Assembly (NCBI RefSeq): GCF_008801405.1
Contig: NZ_VZPV01000001.1
Span: 620,001-684,000, forward strand
DNA length: 64,000 nucleotides
Direction: 5' to 3'
Source of the DNA: Ralstonia insidiosa
GTDB lineage: Bacteria > Pseudomonadota > Gammaproteobacteria > Burkholderiales > Burkholderiaceae
The first letter of the stretch is position 1. Each line of letters opens with the position of its first letter. The notes beneath the pieces are model-generated. The model was not told the DNA's origin, ran no database searches, and was given only the letters and a program-made list of their open reading frames with translations. This document shows, piece after piece, positions 1 to 9,184 of this stretch. A program made the translations under genes and the position numbers.

Positions 1-765
1 GGAAATCACTGGCCTGAGACGGGGTAGAGATGGGGGAGACAACTCGGTAGCTGCCTCGCCAAACGACCATCGCAATTTGCTAGACGCGATAGCGGGCCAG
101 TCGCGGAAACTTAGACATTTCCGGAGCGCCGGCGTGCATCGAAGGAGGGTTCGCTCACGAGTGCAATTTGCTAAAATTGCCTTGTTTCAAGCGCAATTCT
201 TGCGGCGGCCAATACAAACCTTGGCGACAGCTGCTGATGGGATGGCTCCGTTCCATCGCGCGCTCCCGCGCGCATCGAAGCTGGTCGGGGAAGGAAGTTC
301 TCGGGTTATGCGTCGACTTTTCTCGCCTTTTGCTTCCCCGTTGGCTTGAACGCCTTGTCCCACAAGGGGCAGTTTCTCGGGTTATGAATCCATCTACAGT
401 CGCCGCAGATATGGTGTCTTTGCTTGCCGAGCGACGCTCTGGAGGACTTCCCGCGCTGCTGTGATGCTGCGAATCGCGACGCCAGCCAGCAGAAGCCACA
501 CCGCGGCGATGACCCCGAAGAATCCGCACAGAGTGCCGCAACGCCTGGGTTCATGCCAGGCCGTCCCAAATCGGTGCCACCACGCACCAACTCCAAGCCG
601 CCGATGCCCCCATCGGGCAGCGCGCGCCTCACGCATGGGCATCGCCCAGGCAACCAACGCCTCGCCAACCCGCACAAACGCCATTTTTTGCTGCATGGCA
701 CAAAACTCGCATAAGCCGTGGGCGACCGGTCAGACCACGACCGTGTCTTTCCCCCATTTCGGCCC
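1..765. other. Left-edge region without a convincing gene
   Basis: Several overlapping open frames exist on both strands, but none has recognisable family sequence, a good ribosome-binding site or clear codon bias. A minus-strand frame at 394-696 contains one hydrophobic stretch (about residues 57-76) that could be a membrane segment, but nothing else supports it. A 13-base direct repeat, TTCTCGGGTTATG, occurs at 298-310 and 374-386. I see no RNA gene here. It may be decayed sequence or the edge of an accessory insertion. Confidence 0.4.
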
Positions 766-1542
766 ATGCACAGCATTCCCTCTTCCGTTGCGCAAGCACT
801 CCAGCAAGGCATCCTGAGCGGCGCTTACCCCAGCGGTAGCCGTCTGCCGCCGCAGCGTGAGCTGGCAGAAAGCCTGGGCGTAAGCCGCGCGTCGTTGCGC
901 GAGGCGCTCACGGTGCTCGAGACGCTGGGCCTGGTCGACATCCTGCCCAGCCGGGGCGTGGTGGTGCGCGGCCCGCAGGTGGGCGCCGATCGGGCAAGTG
1001 CCGATCGCCTGCATCGCCCGTTTGCCACGCCCGCGCTGGGCACGCTGTCGCCGCGTCAATTGATTGAGCTGCGCCTGGTGCTGGAGCCCGGCTGGACGGC
1101 GGTGGCCGCCGCGCGCATGCAGGCCGCCGGGCTGCGCCACCTGCAATGGCTGCAGCAGCAGTTGGCCCATGCGCTGGCGCGCAATGACCTGCTGAGCGCG
1201 GCCGAGGCGGATTTGCACTTTCACATGCTGCTGGCGCAGTTGTCGGGCAACCCGGGCCTGATGGCGATGGCGGGCCAGCTGGAGCACGCCATCGGCCACA
1301 GCCTGCGCCTGCCGTTTGCCCGCAACGGCGCAGACGACCACCCCGCGCACGAGCACGACGCCATCGTGCAGGCCATTGCCGCGGGCGATGCCGCCGCCAG
1401 TGCAGAAGCCATGCGCGCCCATCTGCTGTCATCCGCACGCCGCAGCGGTATCGATCTGGCCGCGTCTGATCGCGCGGTTGCCGATCCCGTTTCCTTTCGC
1501 CTTGTGTCGCCTGTCTCGATTTCTGAAGGAGTTCTTGAATGA
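766..1542 (+). CDS. GntR/FadR-family transcriptional regulator
   Basis: The N-terminus is a winged helix-turn-helix of GntR type: GSRLPPQRELAESLGVSR at about residues 22-39, then SLREALTVLETLGLV. It is followed by an all-helical FCD ligand-binding domain (about 90-225) with the expected spaced acidic/His residues (ADLHFHMLLAQLSGNP). I chose the ATG at 766 rather than the GTG at 718, because family members begin shortly before the HTH. The stop codon overlaps the next gene's start (ATGA at 1539-1542), so the regulator is translationally coupled to the ABC importer and probably controls it in response to the imported compound. The ligand cannot be read from the sequence. Confidence 0.88.
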   Translation: MHSIPSSVAQALQQGILSGAYPSGSRLPPQRELAESLGVSRASLREALTVLETLGLVDILPSRGVVVRGPQVGADRASADRLHRPFATPALGTLSPRQLIELRLVLEPGWTAVAAARMQAAGLRHLQWLQQQLAHALARNDLLSAAEADLHFHMLLAQLSGNPGLMAMAGQLEHAIGHSLRLPFARNGADDHPAHEHDAIVQAIAAGDAAASAEAMRAHLLSSARRSGIDLAASDRAVADPVSFRLVSPVSISEGVLE

Positions 1543-2366
1543 CCCGCATCGCCGCTTTCCCCCGCTTGCACCACACCTCGCGCCGCACCTTCCTCCACGC
1601 CGTCATGGCGGCCAGCGCGGTGGTCGCGTTGCTGCCGGGCCGCCCGGCGCATGCCGACGTGCTGGCCAACATCCAGAAGGCGGGCGTGATCCGCGTGGCG
1701 ATCCCGAATGACTTTCCGCCGTTCGGCTCGCTGGGGCCGGATCTCAAGCTGCAGGGCTATGACATCGACATGGCCAACCTCGTCGCCAAGGAGCTGGGCG
1801 TCAAGGCCGAGCTGGTGCCCGTCACCAGCACCAACCGCATTCCGTTCCTGACCACCGGCAAGGTGGACATCGTCATCTCCAGCCTGGGCAAGAACGCCGA
1901 GCGCGCCAAGGTGATCGACTTCACGCAGGCGTATGCGCCGTTCCCCAAGAGCGTGTACGGCCCGAAGGATGCGTCGATCAAGAAGCCGGCGGACCTGGCC
2001 GGCAAGACGATCGGCGTGACGCGCGGCTCGACGGAAGACCTGGCCCTCTCGGCCGTGGCGCCGGCCTCGGCCACCATCAAGCGCTATGAAGACAACAACG
2101 CCACCGCGCAGAGCTACCTGATCGGCCAGGTGCAGTTGGTGACGGTGGGCAACATCGTGGCCAATGCGGTGAACGAGCGCACGAAGCTGCGCCAGCTCGA
2201 CCTGAAGTTCCCCGTGGAAGACACGCCCTGCTATGTGGGCGTGGCCAAGGGCGAGCCCGCGCTGCTCGACAAGGTGAACGCCGCCATCACCAAGCTGAAG
2301 ACGGACGGGCGCCTGAACGATCTGTCGCAGCGCTGGATCAAGATGCCGCTGCCCGCCCAACTGTAA
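1539..2366 (+). CDS. ABC transporter substrate-binding protein, family 3 (amino-acid type), Tat signal
   Basis: A periplasmic binding protein of 275 aa. The signal sequence carries a twin-arginine motif (SRRTFLHAV, about residues 17-25), then a hydrophobic stretch and an AHA/DV-type cleavage site near residue 39. The family-3 signature follows: FPPFGSLGPDLKLQGYDIDMANLVAKELG and later a conserved GVTRGSTED segment. It captures a polar amino acid or similar small solute and delivers it to the two permeases downstream. Folding before Tat export is unusual for this family but not unknown. The gene starts inside the stop codon of the regulator. Confidence 0.88.
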   Translation: MTRIAAFPRLHHTSRRTFLHAVMAASAVVALLPGRPAHADVLANIQKAGVIRVAIPNDFPPFGSLGPDLKLQGYDIDMANLVAKELGVKAELVPVTSTNRIPFLTTGKVDIVISSLGKNAERAKVIDFTQAYAPFPKSVYGPKDASIKKPADLAGKTIGVTRGSTEDLALSAVAPASATIKRYEDNNATAQSYLIGQVQLVTVGNIVANAVNERTKLRQLDLKFPVEDTPCYVGVAKGEPALLDKVNAAITKLKTDGRLNDLSQRWIKMPLPAQL

Positions 2367-2450
2367 AACCGTAAGCATGTCAGCACGCCAGGCGTGCACG
2401 GGCCCGCATGCTGCGGAGCCCGGGCATGGCCTGGCGCGTGGAGTTTCGTT

Positions 2451-3176
2451 ATGGCTTATCAATTCGACTTTGGCGCGGTGTTCGATTACAGCGGCCAGCT
2501 GGCGCAGGGTGTGGGCTTTACGCTCGCGCTCACCGCGGCGGGCGCGGTGGCGGGCGGTGCCATCGGCGTGGCCGGGGGCGTGTGCCGCGCCTGGCGCATC
2601 CGGCCCTTCAACGCGCTGTTCAAGGTGTATGTGGAGGCCATCCGCAATACGCCGTTCCTCGTCCAGCTGATGTTCGTGTTCTTCGGCTTGCCCTCGCTGG
2701 GGGTGCAGATCAACGAGTGGCAGGCGTCCGTGCTGACGGTGGTGGTCAACCTGGGCGCGTACATCACCGAGATCGTGCGCGCGGGCATTCAAGAAACACC
2801 GCGCGGCCAGCTGGAAGCGGCCAATGCGTTGGCGATGAGCCGCTGGGCGATCTTCCGGCACGTGGTGCTGCGGCCGGCGTTGCAGAAGGTGTGGCCCGCG
2901 CTGAGCAGCCAGATCGTGATCGTGATGCTGGGCACGTCGGTGGTCTCGCAGATTGCCGCGCAGGATCTGACCTTTGCCGCCAACTTCATCCAGTCGCGCA
3001 ACTTCCGCGCGTTTGAAACCTACCTGATCGTCACCGCGCTGTACTTTGCGCTGGCGTTGCTGCTGCGTCAGTTGCTGGCGTGGGTGGGGCAGCGCTTTGT
3101 CGTGGTGCGCCGGGTGCCGGCCGGGCCGGTGGCTGCGCGCACCGTGACCACCACGCCTGTGGAGACCGCAGCATGA
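2451..3176 (+). CDS. Polar amino-acid ABC transporter permease (HisM/GlnP type), first of two
   Basis: Inner membrane permease of 241 aa with several hydrophobic segments. The coupling motif typical of the His/Glu/Gln family is present (YITEIVRAGIQETPRGQLEAANALAMS). The start at 2451 (MAYQFDF) has a GGAG just upstream. An alternative start 19 codons earlier lacks a ribosome site. It pairs with the next gene to form the membrane channel. The stop overlaps the next start (ATGA at 3173-3176). Confidence 0.9.
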   Translation: MAYQFDFGAVFDYSGQLAQGVGFTLALTAAGAVAGGAIGVAGGVCRAWRIRPFNALFKVYVEAIRNTPFLVQLMFVFFGLPSLGVQINEWQASVLTVVVNLGAYITEIVRAGIQETPRGQLEAANALAMSRWAIFRHVVLRPALQKVWPALSSQIVIVMLGTSVVSQIAAQDLTFAANFIQSRNFRAFETYLIVTALYFALALLLRQLLAWVGQRFVVVRRVPAGPVAARTVTTTPVETAA

Positions 3177-3826
3177 TCGCCGACATCCCTCTGTTGCCCA
3201 TTCTCCTCAAGCTGGGGGAAGGGCTGCTCGCCACGCTCATGCTGTCGCTCATGGCCTTTGTGCTGGGCGGCACGGCGGGCTTGATAGTGCTGTTTGCCCG
3301 CGTGGGTCGCAACGCCGGCTTGCAGCGCGTGAGCAAGGCGTACATCCAGCTCTTCCAGAACACGCCGCTGCTCATGCAGATGTTCATCGTGTTCTTCGGC
3401 GCATCCATGGCGGGCTTTGAGATGTCGCCGTGGACGGCCGCCGCCATCGGCCTGACGCTGTACACCAGCGCCTACCTGGCCGAGGTGTGGCGCGGCTGTG
3501 TGGAAGCCATTCCGCGTGGGCAGTGGGAAGCGTCTTCCAGCCTGGCGATGGGGTACTTCCAGCAGATGCGGCATGTGGTGCTGCCGCAGGCCGTGCGGCT
3601 GTCGATCGCGCCCACCGTGGGGTTCTCCGTGCAGATCGTCAAGGGCACGGCGGTGGCCTCCATTATCGGGTTTGAAGACCTGTCCAAGCTGGGCTCGGTG
3701 CTGGCCAACGCCACGTTCCAGCCGTTCCTTATCTATGGGCTGGTGGCGCTGGCGTATTTCGCGCTGTGCTGGCCGCTGTCGCTCTGTGCCTCTCATCTGG
3801 AAAAGAAGCTCTATGCCGCTCGTTGA
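3173..3826 (+). CDS. Polar amino-acid ABC transporter permease, second of two
   Basis: Inner membrane permease of 217 aa, homologous to the preceding one. The coupling-loop sequence is YLAEVWRGCVEAIPRGQWEA, and the N-terminus is hydrophobic (LLATLMLSLMAFVLGG). The start at 3173 overlaps the previous stop, so translation is coupled. Its last bases overlap the ATPase start at 3813. Together the permeases form a heterodimer that receives solute from the Tat-exported binding protein. Confidence 0.9.
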   Translation: MIADIPLLPILLKLGEGLLATLMLSLMAFVLGGTAGLIVLFARVGRNAGLQRVSKAYIQLFQNTPLLMQMFIVFFGASMAGFEMSPWTAAAIGLTLYTSAYLAEVWRGCVEAIPRGQWEASSSLAMGYFQQMRHVVLPQAVRLSIAPTVGFSVQIVKGTAVASIIGFEDLSKLGSVLANATFQPFLIYGLVALAYFALCWPLSLCASHLEKKLYAAR

Positions 3827-4550
3827 TCTGTGCGCCGTACACAAGCATTACGGCAACAACCATGTGCTCAAGGGCGTGGACCTGCGCGTCGAAAGCGGCC
3901 AGGTGGTCGCCATCATCGGGCGCAGCGGCTCGGGCAAGAGCACGCTGCTGCGGTCCATCAACGGGCTGGAGGCCATCGACGACGGCCAGATCGTGGTCGA
4001 CAACGCGGTGCTCCAGGGCTCGCAGGCCACGCCCGCGCAGTTGCGCGCGCTGCGCTTGAACGTGGGCATGGTGTTCCAGCAGTTCAACCTGTTTCCGCAC
4101 CTCACGGCGGGTGAGAACGTGGCGCTGTCGCCCGTGGTGGTCAAGGGCATGAAGAAGGCCGAGGCCAATGACCTCGCGCGCCAGATGATGGCCAAGGTGG
4201 GCCTGGCCGATAAGTTTGATGCGTACCCCGACCAGCTCAGCGGCGGGCAGCAGCAGCGCGTGGCCATTGCGCGCGCACTCGCCATGCAGCCGAAGGTGCT
4301 GCTGTGCGATGAGATTACGTCTGCGCTAGACCCGGAGCTCGTCAACGAGGTGTTGGCCGTGGTGAAGCAACTGGCCGCCGAGGGCATGACGCTGATCATG
4401 GTCACGCATGAGATGCGCTTCGCGCGGGATGTGGGCGATCAGCTCGTGTTCATGCACCAGGGGCTGATCCATGAAAGCGGCCCCGCCAAGGACGTGTTTG
4501 CCAACCCCAAGACGGCGGAGCTGGCGGCGTTTATTGGCGCGGTGCAGTGA
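3813..4550 (+). CDS. Polar amino-acid ABC transporter ATP-binding protein
   Basis: Cytoplasmic ATPase of 245 aa with a complete ABC motif set: Walker A GRSGSGKST (about residues 35-43), Q-loop FQQFNLFPH, signature LSGGQQQR, Walker B VLLCDEITSALD and the switch His in MVTHEM. It is close to GlnQ/HisP in length and motifs. It overlaps the upstream permease by 14 bases and ends the importer operon begun at 766. Confidence 0.93.
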   Translation: MPLVDLCAVHKHYGNNHVLKGVDLRVESGQVVAIIGRSGSGKSTLLRSINGLEAIDDGQIVVDNAVLQGSQATPAQLRALRLNVGMVFQQFNLFPHLTAGENVALSPVVVKGMKKAEANDLARQMMAKVGLADKFDAYPDQLSGGQQQRVAIARALAMQPKVLLCDEITSALDPELVNEVLAVVKQLAAEGMTLIMVTHEMRFARDVGDQLVFMHQGLIHESGPAKDVFANPKTAELAAFIGAVQ

Positions 4551-4718
4551 GCCTGCGCACCATGCGTCCACACTAGCCATCACAGCACCACAGCAAGTCG
4601 GCGCCTGTGGCGGGGCGGGGGTATCACCCAACGGGTGCCATGCCACGCCCCCGGCGTCGAGCCCGTGCGCGATAGGCCATCTGCGATAATCCCGCCCTCC
4701 CGCCTCTGCTTCCCCACC

Positions 4719-5687
4719 ATGGTTGTCCGCCCCCACCTGCACTGGTTCCGCATGCTGCTTGCATGGCGCGGTTCCGTTCTGCCGCAGCTTCTGCCGCGCC
4801 TGTTCCTGATCTTCTGTATCTCGCTGGTGGCCATGGCGGTGCATGCGCATTGGCTGCCCATCTCCGTCAACCTGAGCACCACGCCCTTCTCGCTCGTCGG
4901 CATTGCGCTGGCGGTGTTCCTGGGCTTTCGCAACAACGCCAGTTATGACCGCTATTGGGAGGCCCGCAAGCTCTGGGGCCAGTTGCTCAATTGCGCGCGT
5001 GCGCTCACGCGTCAGGCGCTGACGTTGCCGTCGCAGTTGCCGCAGGGCGCGGTGTCCGCAGACGATGTGCGCGAGTTCACGCAGGTGCTGAGCGCGGTGC
5101 CGCATGCGCTGCGCCACCAGTTGCGCCGTACGGACCCACGTGAAGACCTGGCCACCCGTCTGCCCGCGCCGCTGCTCGATCGCGTGATGGCCGCGCGCTA
5201 CCGGCCCGCCATGCTCACGCTGTGGCTGGGCGAGTGGGTGCAACGCCGGACGCAACGCAACCCGCAACGCGACCCGCAGCACAACGGCCAGGCCGGTGCG
5301 TTGGATGGCTATGCCGCGCTGGCGTTTGATCGCAGCCTGACCGAGCTGACCAACGCCATCGGCGGGTGCGAGCGCATTGTTTCAACACCGCTGCCGTTTG
5401 CGTACTCGGTCATGATCCACCGCACGGTGTACTTCTTCTGCGCAGCACTGCCGTTTGGGCTGGTGCAGAGCATCGGTATTTTCACGCCGGTGTTTGCGGT
5501 GTTTGTGGCGTACACCTTCATGGCGCACGAGGCCATCGCCTCGCAAATCGAAGAGCCTTTCGGCACCGAAGACAACGACCTTGCGCTCAACGCCATGTCC
5601 ATCGTGATTGAAGACGCCGTGCGTGACCTGATGGGCGAGCCGAGCCTGCCCAGCGGCAGCGCGGGGCAGCGCGTCATCTTCGATTGA
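4719..5687 (+). CDS. Bestrophin-family (RFP-TM) anion channel protein
   Basis: A 322-aa membrane protein of the bacterial bestrophin/UPF0187 group. Diagnostic stretches are FLGFRNNASYDRYWEARKLWG near residues 65-85 and the C-terminal PFGTEDNDLALNAMS, with hydrophobic segments before and between them. Bacterial bestrophins form pentameric ion channels in the inner membrane; the physiological ion here is unknown. The ATG at 4719 leaves 168 bp after the ABC operon, including a GATAAT-like -10 near 4684. Confidence 0.85.
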   Translation: MVVRPHLHWFRMLLAWRGSVLPQLLPRLFLIFCISLVAMAVHAHWLPISVNLSTTPFSLVGIALAVFLGFRNNASYDRYWEARKLWGQLLNCARALTRQALTLPSQLPQGAVSADDVREFTQVLSAVPHALRHQLRRTDPREDLATRLPAPLLDRVMAARYRPAMLTLWLGEWVQRRTQRNPQRDPQHNGQAGALDGYAALAFDRSLTELTNAIGGCERIVSTPLPFAYSVMIHRTVYFFCAALPFGLVQSIGIFTPVFAVFVAYTFMAHEAIASQIEEPFGTEDNDLALNAMSIVIEDAVRDLMGEPSLPSGSAGQRVIFD

Positions 5688-5759
5688 GATCGCGCTGGCG
5701 TGCTGGGCTGGGCGCGGCCCAGTCCAGTCGAGCCCAGTCCAGTCGGCAGGGCGCCGGTA

Positions 5760-6431
5760 TTACGCCGTCAGCGCCGCAGGCGCGTGCCAGCTGGTCCAGG
5801 CGGCCGGGCCGATGGGCGCGGCGGTGTGCGTGTCTTCAGCGGTGGCGGCCATCAGCTGGCTGAGCGCAACCCCGAACAGGCTGGCGCAGGTGTTGTGCAA
5901 GGTGCGGGCAGATCGCAGGCCGGTGCGCCGGGCAAGCTGTTCCAGCGCCTCGGTGGGGCAGGCGGTGTTCCCTTCCAGCGCGGCCAGTGCGTAGAGCGCC
6001 CGCGCGGCCCGCTGCTCGCGTACCAGTGCAAGCAGCGCTTCGCCTTCGGCAAACAGGCGGGCGCGCACCTGTCGCGGGCCGATCTGCCAGCACTCGCTCA
6101 GCAATGCCGCGTTCCACGCCTGCGCGGGGTGTTCGAACACCAGGTTGGCCAGCGTGCGTGACCAGGGCTTGTCGTGGTGGATGGCCGCCATGCGCGGGCA
6201 ACCGGCATCGGGCACGGCCACCAGCGAGATGGCGCTGGGCTGCCACAGCGTGCCCGGCAGTTCGCAGCCGAAATGCGCGAAGGCGGGCACCACAAACGGG
6301 TCACCCGGGCGCACCTCGCGCCGGCCATTCGCATCGCGCAGGCAGGCGGTGCCCTGCTCGGCCTGCACGCGCACCGCAAAGGGAAAGCGCAGGCGCGAGA
6401 TGCGAACGTGGGCACGGCTGATGAGCGGCAT
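5760..6431 (-). CDS. AraC-like transcriptional regulator (divergent)
   Basis: A 223-aa protein. The first ~90 residues resemble an AraC-type cupin sensor (a GDPFVVPAFAHFGCEL stretch). The C-terminal half has two candidate helix-turn-helix units (RQVRARLFAEGEALLALVRE and LARRTGLRSARTLHNTCASLFG). The match to the family is weak and I see no clean AraC signature. The start was taken as MPLISRAHV at 6431, although the frame stays open upstream. It is transcribed toward the bestrophin gene with a short gap and may be a stand-alone regulator. Confidence 0.58.
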   Translation of the reverse strand: MPLISRAHVRISRLRFPFAVRVQAEQGTACLRDANGRREVRPGDPFVVPAFAHFGCELPGTLWQPSAISLVAVPDAGCPRMAAIHHDKPWSRTLANLVFEHPAQAWNAALLSECWQIGPRQVRARLFAEGEALLALVREQRAARALYALAALEGNTACPTEALEQLARRTGLRSARTLHNTCASLFGVALSQLMAATAEDTHTAAPIGPAAWTSWHAPAALTA

Positions 6432-6552
6432 GGGGGCGCGGCAGGAAACGGCAGAGAACAGCGGGCAAACCAACGGCCCGCCACTGTTGCAGGATTCTAG
6501 GCCTGCGCGCAACCCGGGCAATGTCGTTCCGGTGACACTGCGCGGTGTTGCA

Positions 6553-7251
6553 CTACAACTCGGAGAGACCGAAGAGGCGCAATCCTGGCAGATCGGTCAC
6601 GCGAATGGTCTGGTACGACAGCGTGATCAGCCCGGCTTCGGCCAGCCGCCGCAGCGCCTGGTTCACGCGCTGGCGTGAGAGCCCCGTCAGCAGCCCGATC
6701 TCTTCCTGCGACAGCTCCAGCACGGTGCTCGTGCGTGGGTACAAGGCGGGGTGGAAGAGCTGCGCAATCGCTTGCGCCACGCGCGCATCGGCGCTGAGCA
6801 GCCGGTCGTTCTGCACGGTGGCGATGAACTGCCCCATGCGCTCGTTGAGCTGGCGGACCACGAAGCTGGCAAACGGCAGGCTCTGCGCGAGCAGCGTGTT
6901 GAACACGGGCTCGGGCACCAGCAGCACGTGCGAGGTGCGGATGGCGATGACGTCGTAGCGGCGGTCTTCGCGCTTGATGACGCTGCCCTCGCCGCACCAG
7001 CCGCCTTCGGGCACGCCCGAGAACGTACAACCGCGCCCGTCGGCGGTGTACACGGCCAGCTTGATGAGGCCGCTGTCCACACCGACCCAGTAGCGCGAGG
7101 GCTCGCCGCGGCGGGCGATGAAGGCGCCGGGCTCGAACTGCTGGAGCAGGGTCTCGCGCGCGGCCAGCGCCTGGTGTTCGGGCGCCAGCGCGGTGAACCA
7201 TGCGTGGAGCGGCAACTGCGTGGTGGGCGACAGGGTGTCGGGTGCGGTCAT
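6553..7251 (-). CDS. Crp/Fnr-family transcriptional regulator
   Basis: 232 aa with an N-terminal cyclic-nucleotide-binding-type beta-roll (GAFIARRGEPSRYWVGVDSG) and a C-terminal Crp-type HTH (LSQEEIGLLTGLSRQRVNQA). No N-terminal cysteine cluster of the FNR kind is visible, so it is not an oxygen-sensing FNR. The start at 7251 (MTAPDTLS) is the first Met close to the domain. The gene is divergent from the acyl-CoA synthetase gene across about 218 bp and may regulate it. Confidence 0.85.
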   Translation of the reverse strand: MTAPDTLSPTTQLPLHAWFTALAPEHQALAARETLLQQFEPGAFIARRGEPSRYWVGVDSGLIKLAVYTADGRGCTFSGVPEGGWCGEGSVIKREDRRYDVIAIRTSHVLLVPEPVFNTLLAQSLPFASFVVRQLNERMGQFIATVQNDRLLSADARVAQAIAQLFHPALYPRTSTVLELSQEEIGLLTGLSRQRVNQALRRLAEAGLITLSYQTIRVTDLPGLRLFGLSEL

Positions 7252-7469
7252 GGCAAAGGCGGGTGGGTGAGGGCGCGTGGGGCTCCGCCTTCGCTTTGTA
7301 AGAATCCTGTCAGCCTTTGTCTGGCTTGGGTTTCCGGGTGGTTTGTCATCCGGATGACAGAGTGCGGGAGCTGCCCGATGATAGCGTTGGCCCATCTAAA
7401 AGCAACAGCGGCAACAGCGGCAACCGTGGCCCCAGCGCCCGTCGTGCCCGCCGCACCGGAGACCCAGCC

Positions 7470-9104
7470 ATGCCCACCGACTTCGATACCGGCCTCGCCC
7501 GCAACGCGGCCAACTTCGTTCCCCTCACCCCGATCGAGTTCCTGGCCCGCGCGGCCGACGTCTATGGCGACCGGCTAGCCATCGTGCATGGCTCGGTGCG
7601 GCAGAACTGGCGCGACACCTATACCCGTGCGCGCCGCATGGCCAGTGCGCTGGCGCAGGCGGGTGTGGGGCGCGGCGATACGGTGGCCGCGCTGTTGCCG
7701 AACACGCCTGCGATGGTGGAAGCGCACTTCGGCGTGCCAATGGCCGGGGCGGTGCTCAACGCGCTCAACATCCGCCTGGATGCCGCCAACCTCGTCTTCA
7801 TGCTGCGCCATGGCGAGGCGCGCGTGCTGCTGGCCGATACCGAGTTTGCTGACCTGGCCCGGCAGATGGCGCTGGAGATTCCCGGCCTGAAGGTGATCGC
7901 TGTGCACGACGCGCTGGGCCCGCAGGCCGAGCCGTTTGGCGAGACCGACTACGAGTCCTTCCTTGCCTCGGGCGATCCGCACTACGCGTGGCAACTGCCG
8001 GTGGATGAGTGGGATGCGATTGCGCTCAACTACACCTCGGGCACCACGGGTGACCCGAAGGGCGTGGTCTATCACCATCGCGGCGCGGCCATCAACGCGG
8101 TGTCGAACATCCTGGAGTGGGATCTGCCCAAGCACCCGGTCTATCTGTGGACGCTGCCGATGTTCCACTGCAATGGCTGGTGCTTTCCGTGGACGATCGC
8201 GGCGCGTGCGGGTGTCAATGTCTGCCTGCGCAAGTTCGAGCCCAAGGTGGTGTTCGACCTCATGCGCGATGAAGGCGTGACGCACTACTGCGCCGCGCCC
8301 ATCGTGCACACCGCGCTGGTCAACGCGCCGCCGTCGTGGCGTGAAGGCCTGCGCGGGCCCGTGCGCGGCATGGTGGCCGGTGCGCCGCCGCCCGCCGCCG
8401 TGCTGGCGCAGATGGAGGCGATGGGCTTTGAGCTGACGCACGTCTACGGCCTGACCGAGGTGTACGGCCCCGCCGCCGTCTGCGCAGAACAAGACGAATG
8501 GCGCACGCTGCCCGAGCACGACCGCGCCACCATGAAGGCGCGCCAGGGCGTGCGCTATCACCTGCAGTCGCAGGTGGCGGTGCTGGATCCGGACACCCTG
8601 CAGCCCGTGCCTGCCGATGGCGAAACCATTGGCGAGATCATGTTCCGCGGCAACATCTGCATGAAGGGCTACCTGAAGAACGAGCGTGCCACGCGCGAGG
8701 CCTTTGCGGGCGGCTGGTTCCACACCGGCGACCTGGGCGTGTGCATGCCCGACGGCTACATCAAGATCAAAGACCGCAGCAAGGACATCATCATCTCGGG
8801 CGGCGAGAACATCTCCAGCGTGGAGGTGGAGGACGCGCTGTATCGCCACCCCGCCGTGCTGGCCGCTGCTGTGGTCGCCCAGCCTGACGCCAAATGGGGC
8901 GAGACGCCTTGCGCCTTTGTCGAACTCAAGGACGGCGCCACCGCCACGGCGGAAGAGTTGATCTTGCACTGCAAGACGCTGCTCGCCAACTTCAAGGTGC
9001 CGAAGGCGGTGTTCTTCGGCCCGCTACCCAAGACATCGACCGGCAAGATCCAGAAGTACGAGCTGCGCCGCAAGGTGAAGTCGACTGCGGCCATCGATGT
9101 GTGA
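7470..9104 (+). CDS. AMP-dependent acyl-CoA synthetase (fatty-acid CoA ligase family)
   Basis: A 544-aa adenylate-forming enzyme that activates a carboxylic acid to its acyl-CoA with ATP. Core motifs are in order: YTSGTTGDPKGVVYHHRG (about residue 188 on), GLTEVYGP, WFHTGDLGV (about 415), KDRSKDIIISGGENISS, and the C-terminal lysine motif KTSTGKIQKYELR (Lys near 523). The sequence resembles medium-chain/AlkK-type ligases more than long-chain FadD, so a medium-chain or aryl substrate is likely. The start at 7470 has GGAG upstream. Confidence 0.92.
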   Translation: MPTDFDTGLARNAANFVPLTPIEFLARAADVYGDRLAIVHGSVRQNWRDTYTRARRMASALAQAGVGRGDTVAALLPNTPAMVEAHFGVPMAGAVLNALNIRLDAANLVFMLRHGEARVLLADTEFADLARQMALEIPGLKVIAVHDALGPQAEPFGETDYESFLASGDPHYAWQLPVDEWDAIALNYTSGTTGDPKGVVYHHRGAAINAVSNILEWDLPKHPVYLWTLPMFHCNGWCFPWTIAARAGVNVCLRKFEPKVVFDLMRDEGVTHYCAAPIVHTALVNAPPSWREGLRGPVRGMVAGAPPPAAVLAQMEAMGFELTHVYGLTEVYGPAAVCAEQDEWRTLPEHDRATMKARQGVRYHLQSQVAVLDPDTLQPVPADGETIGEIMFRGNICMKGYLKNERATREAFAGGWFHTGDLGVCMPDGYIKIKDRSKDIIISGGENISSVEVEDALYRHPAVLAAAVVAQPDAKWGETPCAFVELKDGATATAEELILHCKTLLANFKVPKAVFFGPLPKTSTGKIQKYELRRKVKSTAAIDV

Positions 9105-9126
9105 GACGTGCCCGCTCAAAAACGAA

Positions 9127-9148
9127 GCCCCTTGCACAAGCAAGGGGC
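9127..9148 (-). terminator. Rho-independent terminator of the beta-propeller gene
   Basis: A 9-bp perfect stem, GCCCCTTGC / GCAAGGGGC, with an ACAA loop. Read leftward, it is followed by TTCGTTTTT, so it best serves the minus-strand gene ending at 9185. Confidence 0.75.
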
Positions 9149-9184
9149 TCCGGGCGGCCGCCTGACTGAGTCACCCGACCCGCC

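Noticed and set aside
1221..2861. A 546-codon minus-strand frame under the ABC binding protein and permease genes
   Set aside because: Antisense to clear family members on the plus strand; no domain.
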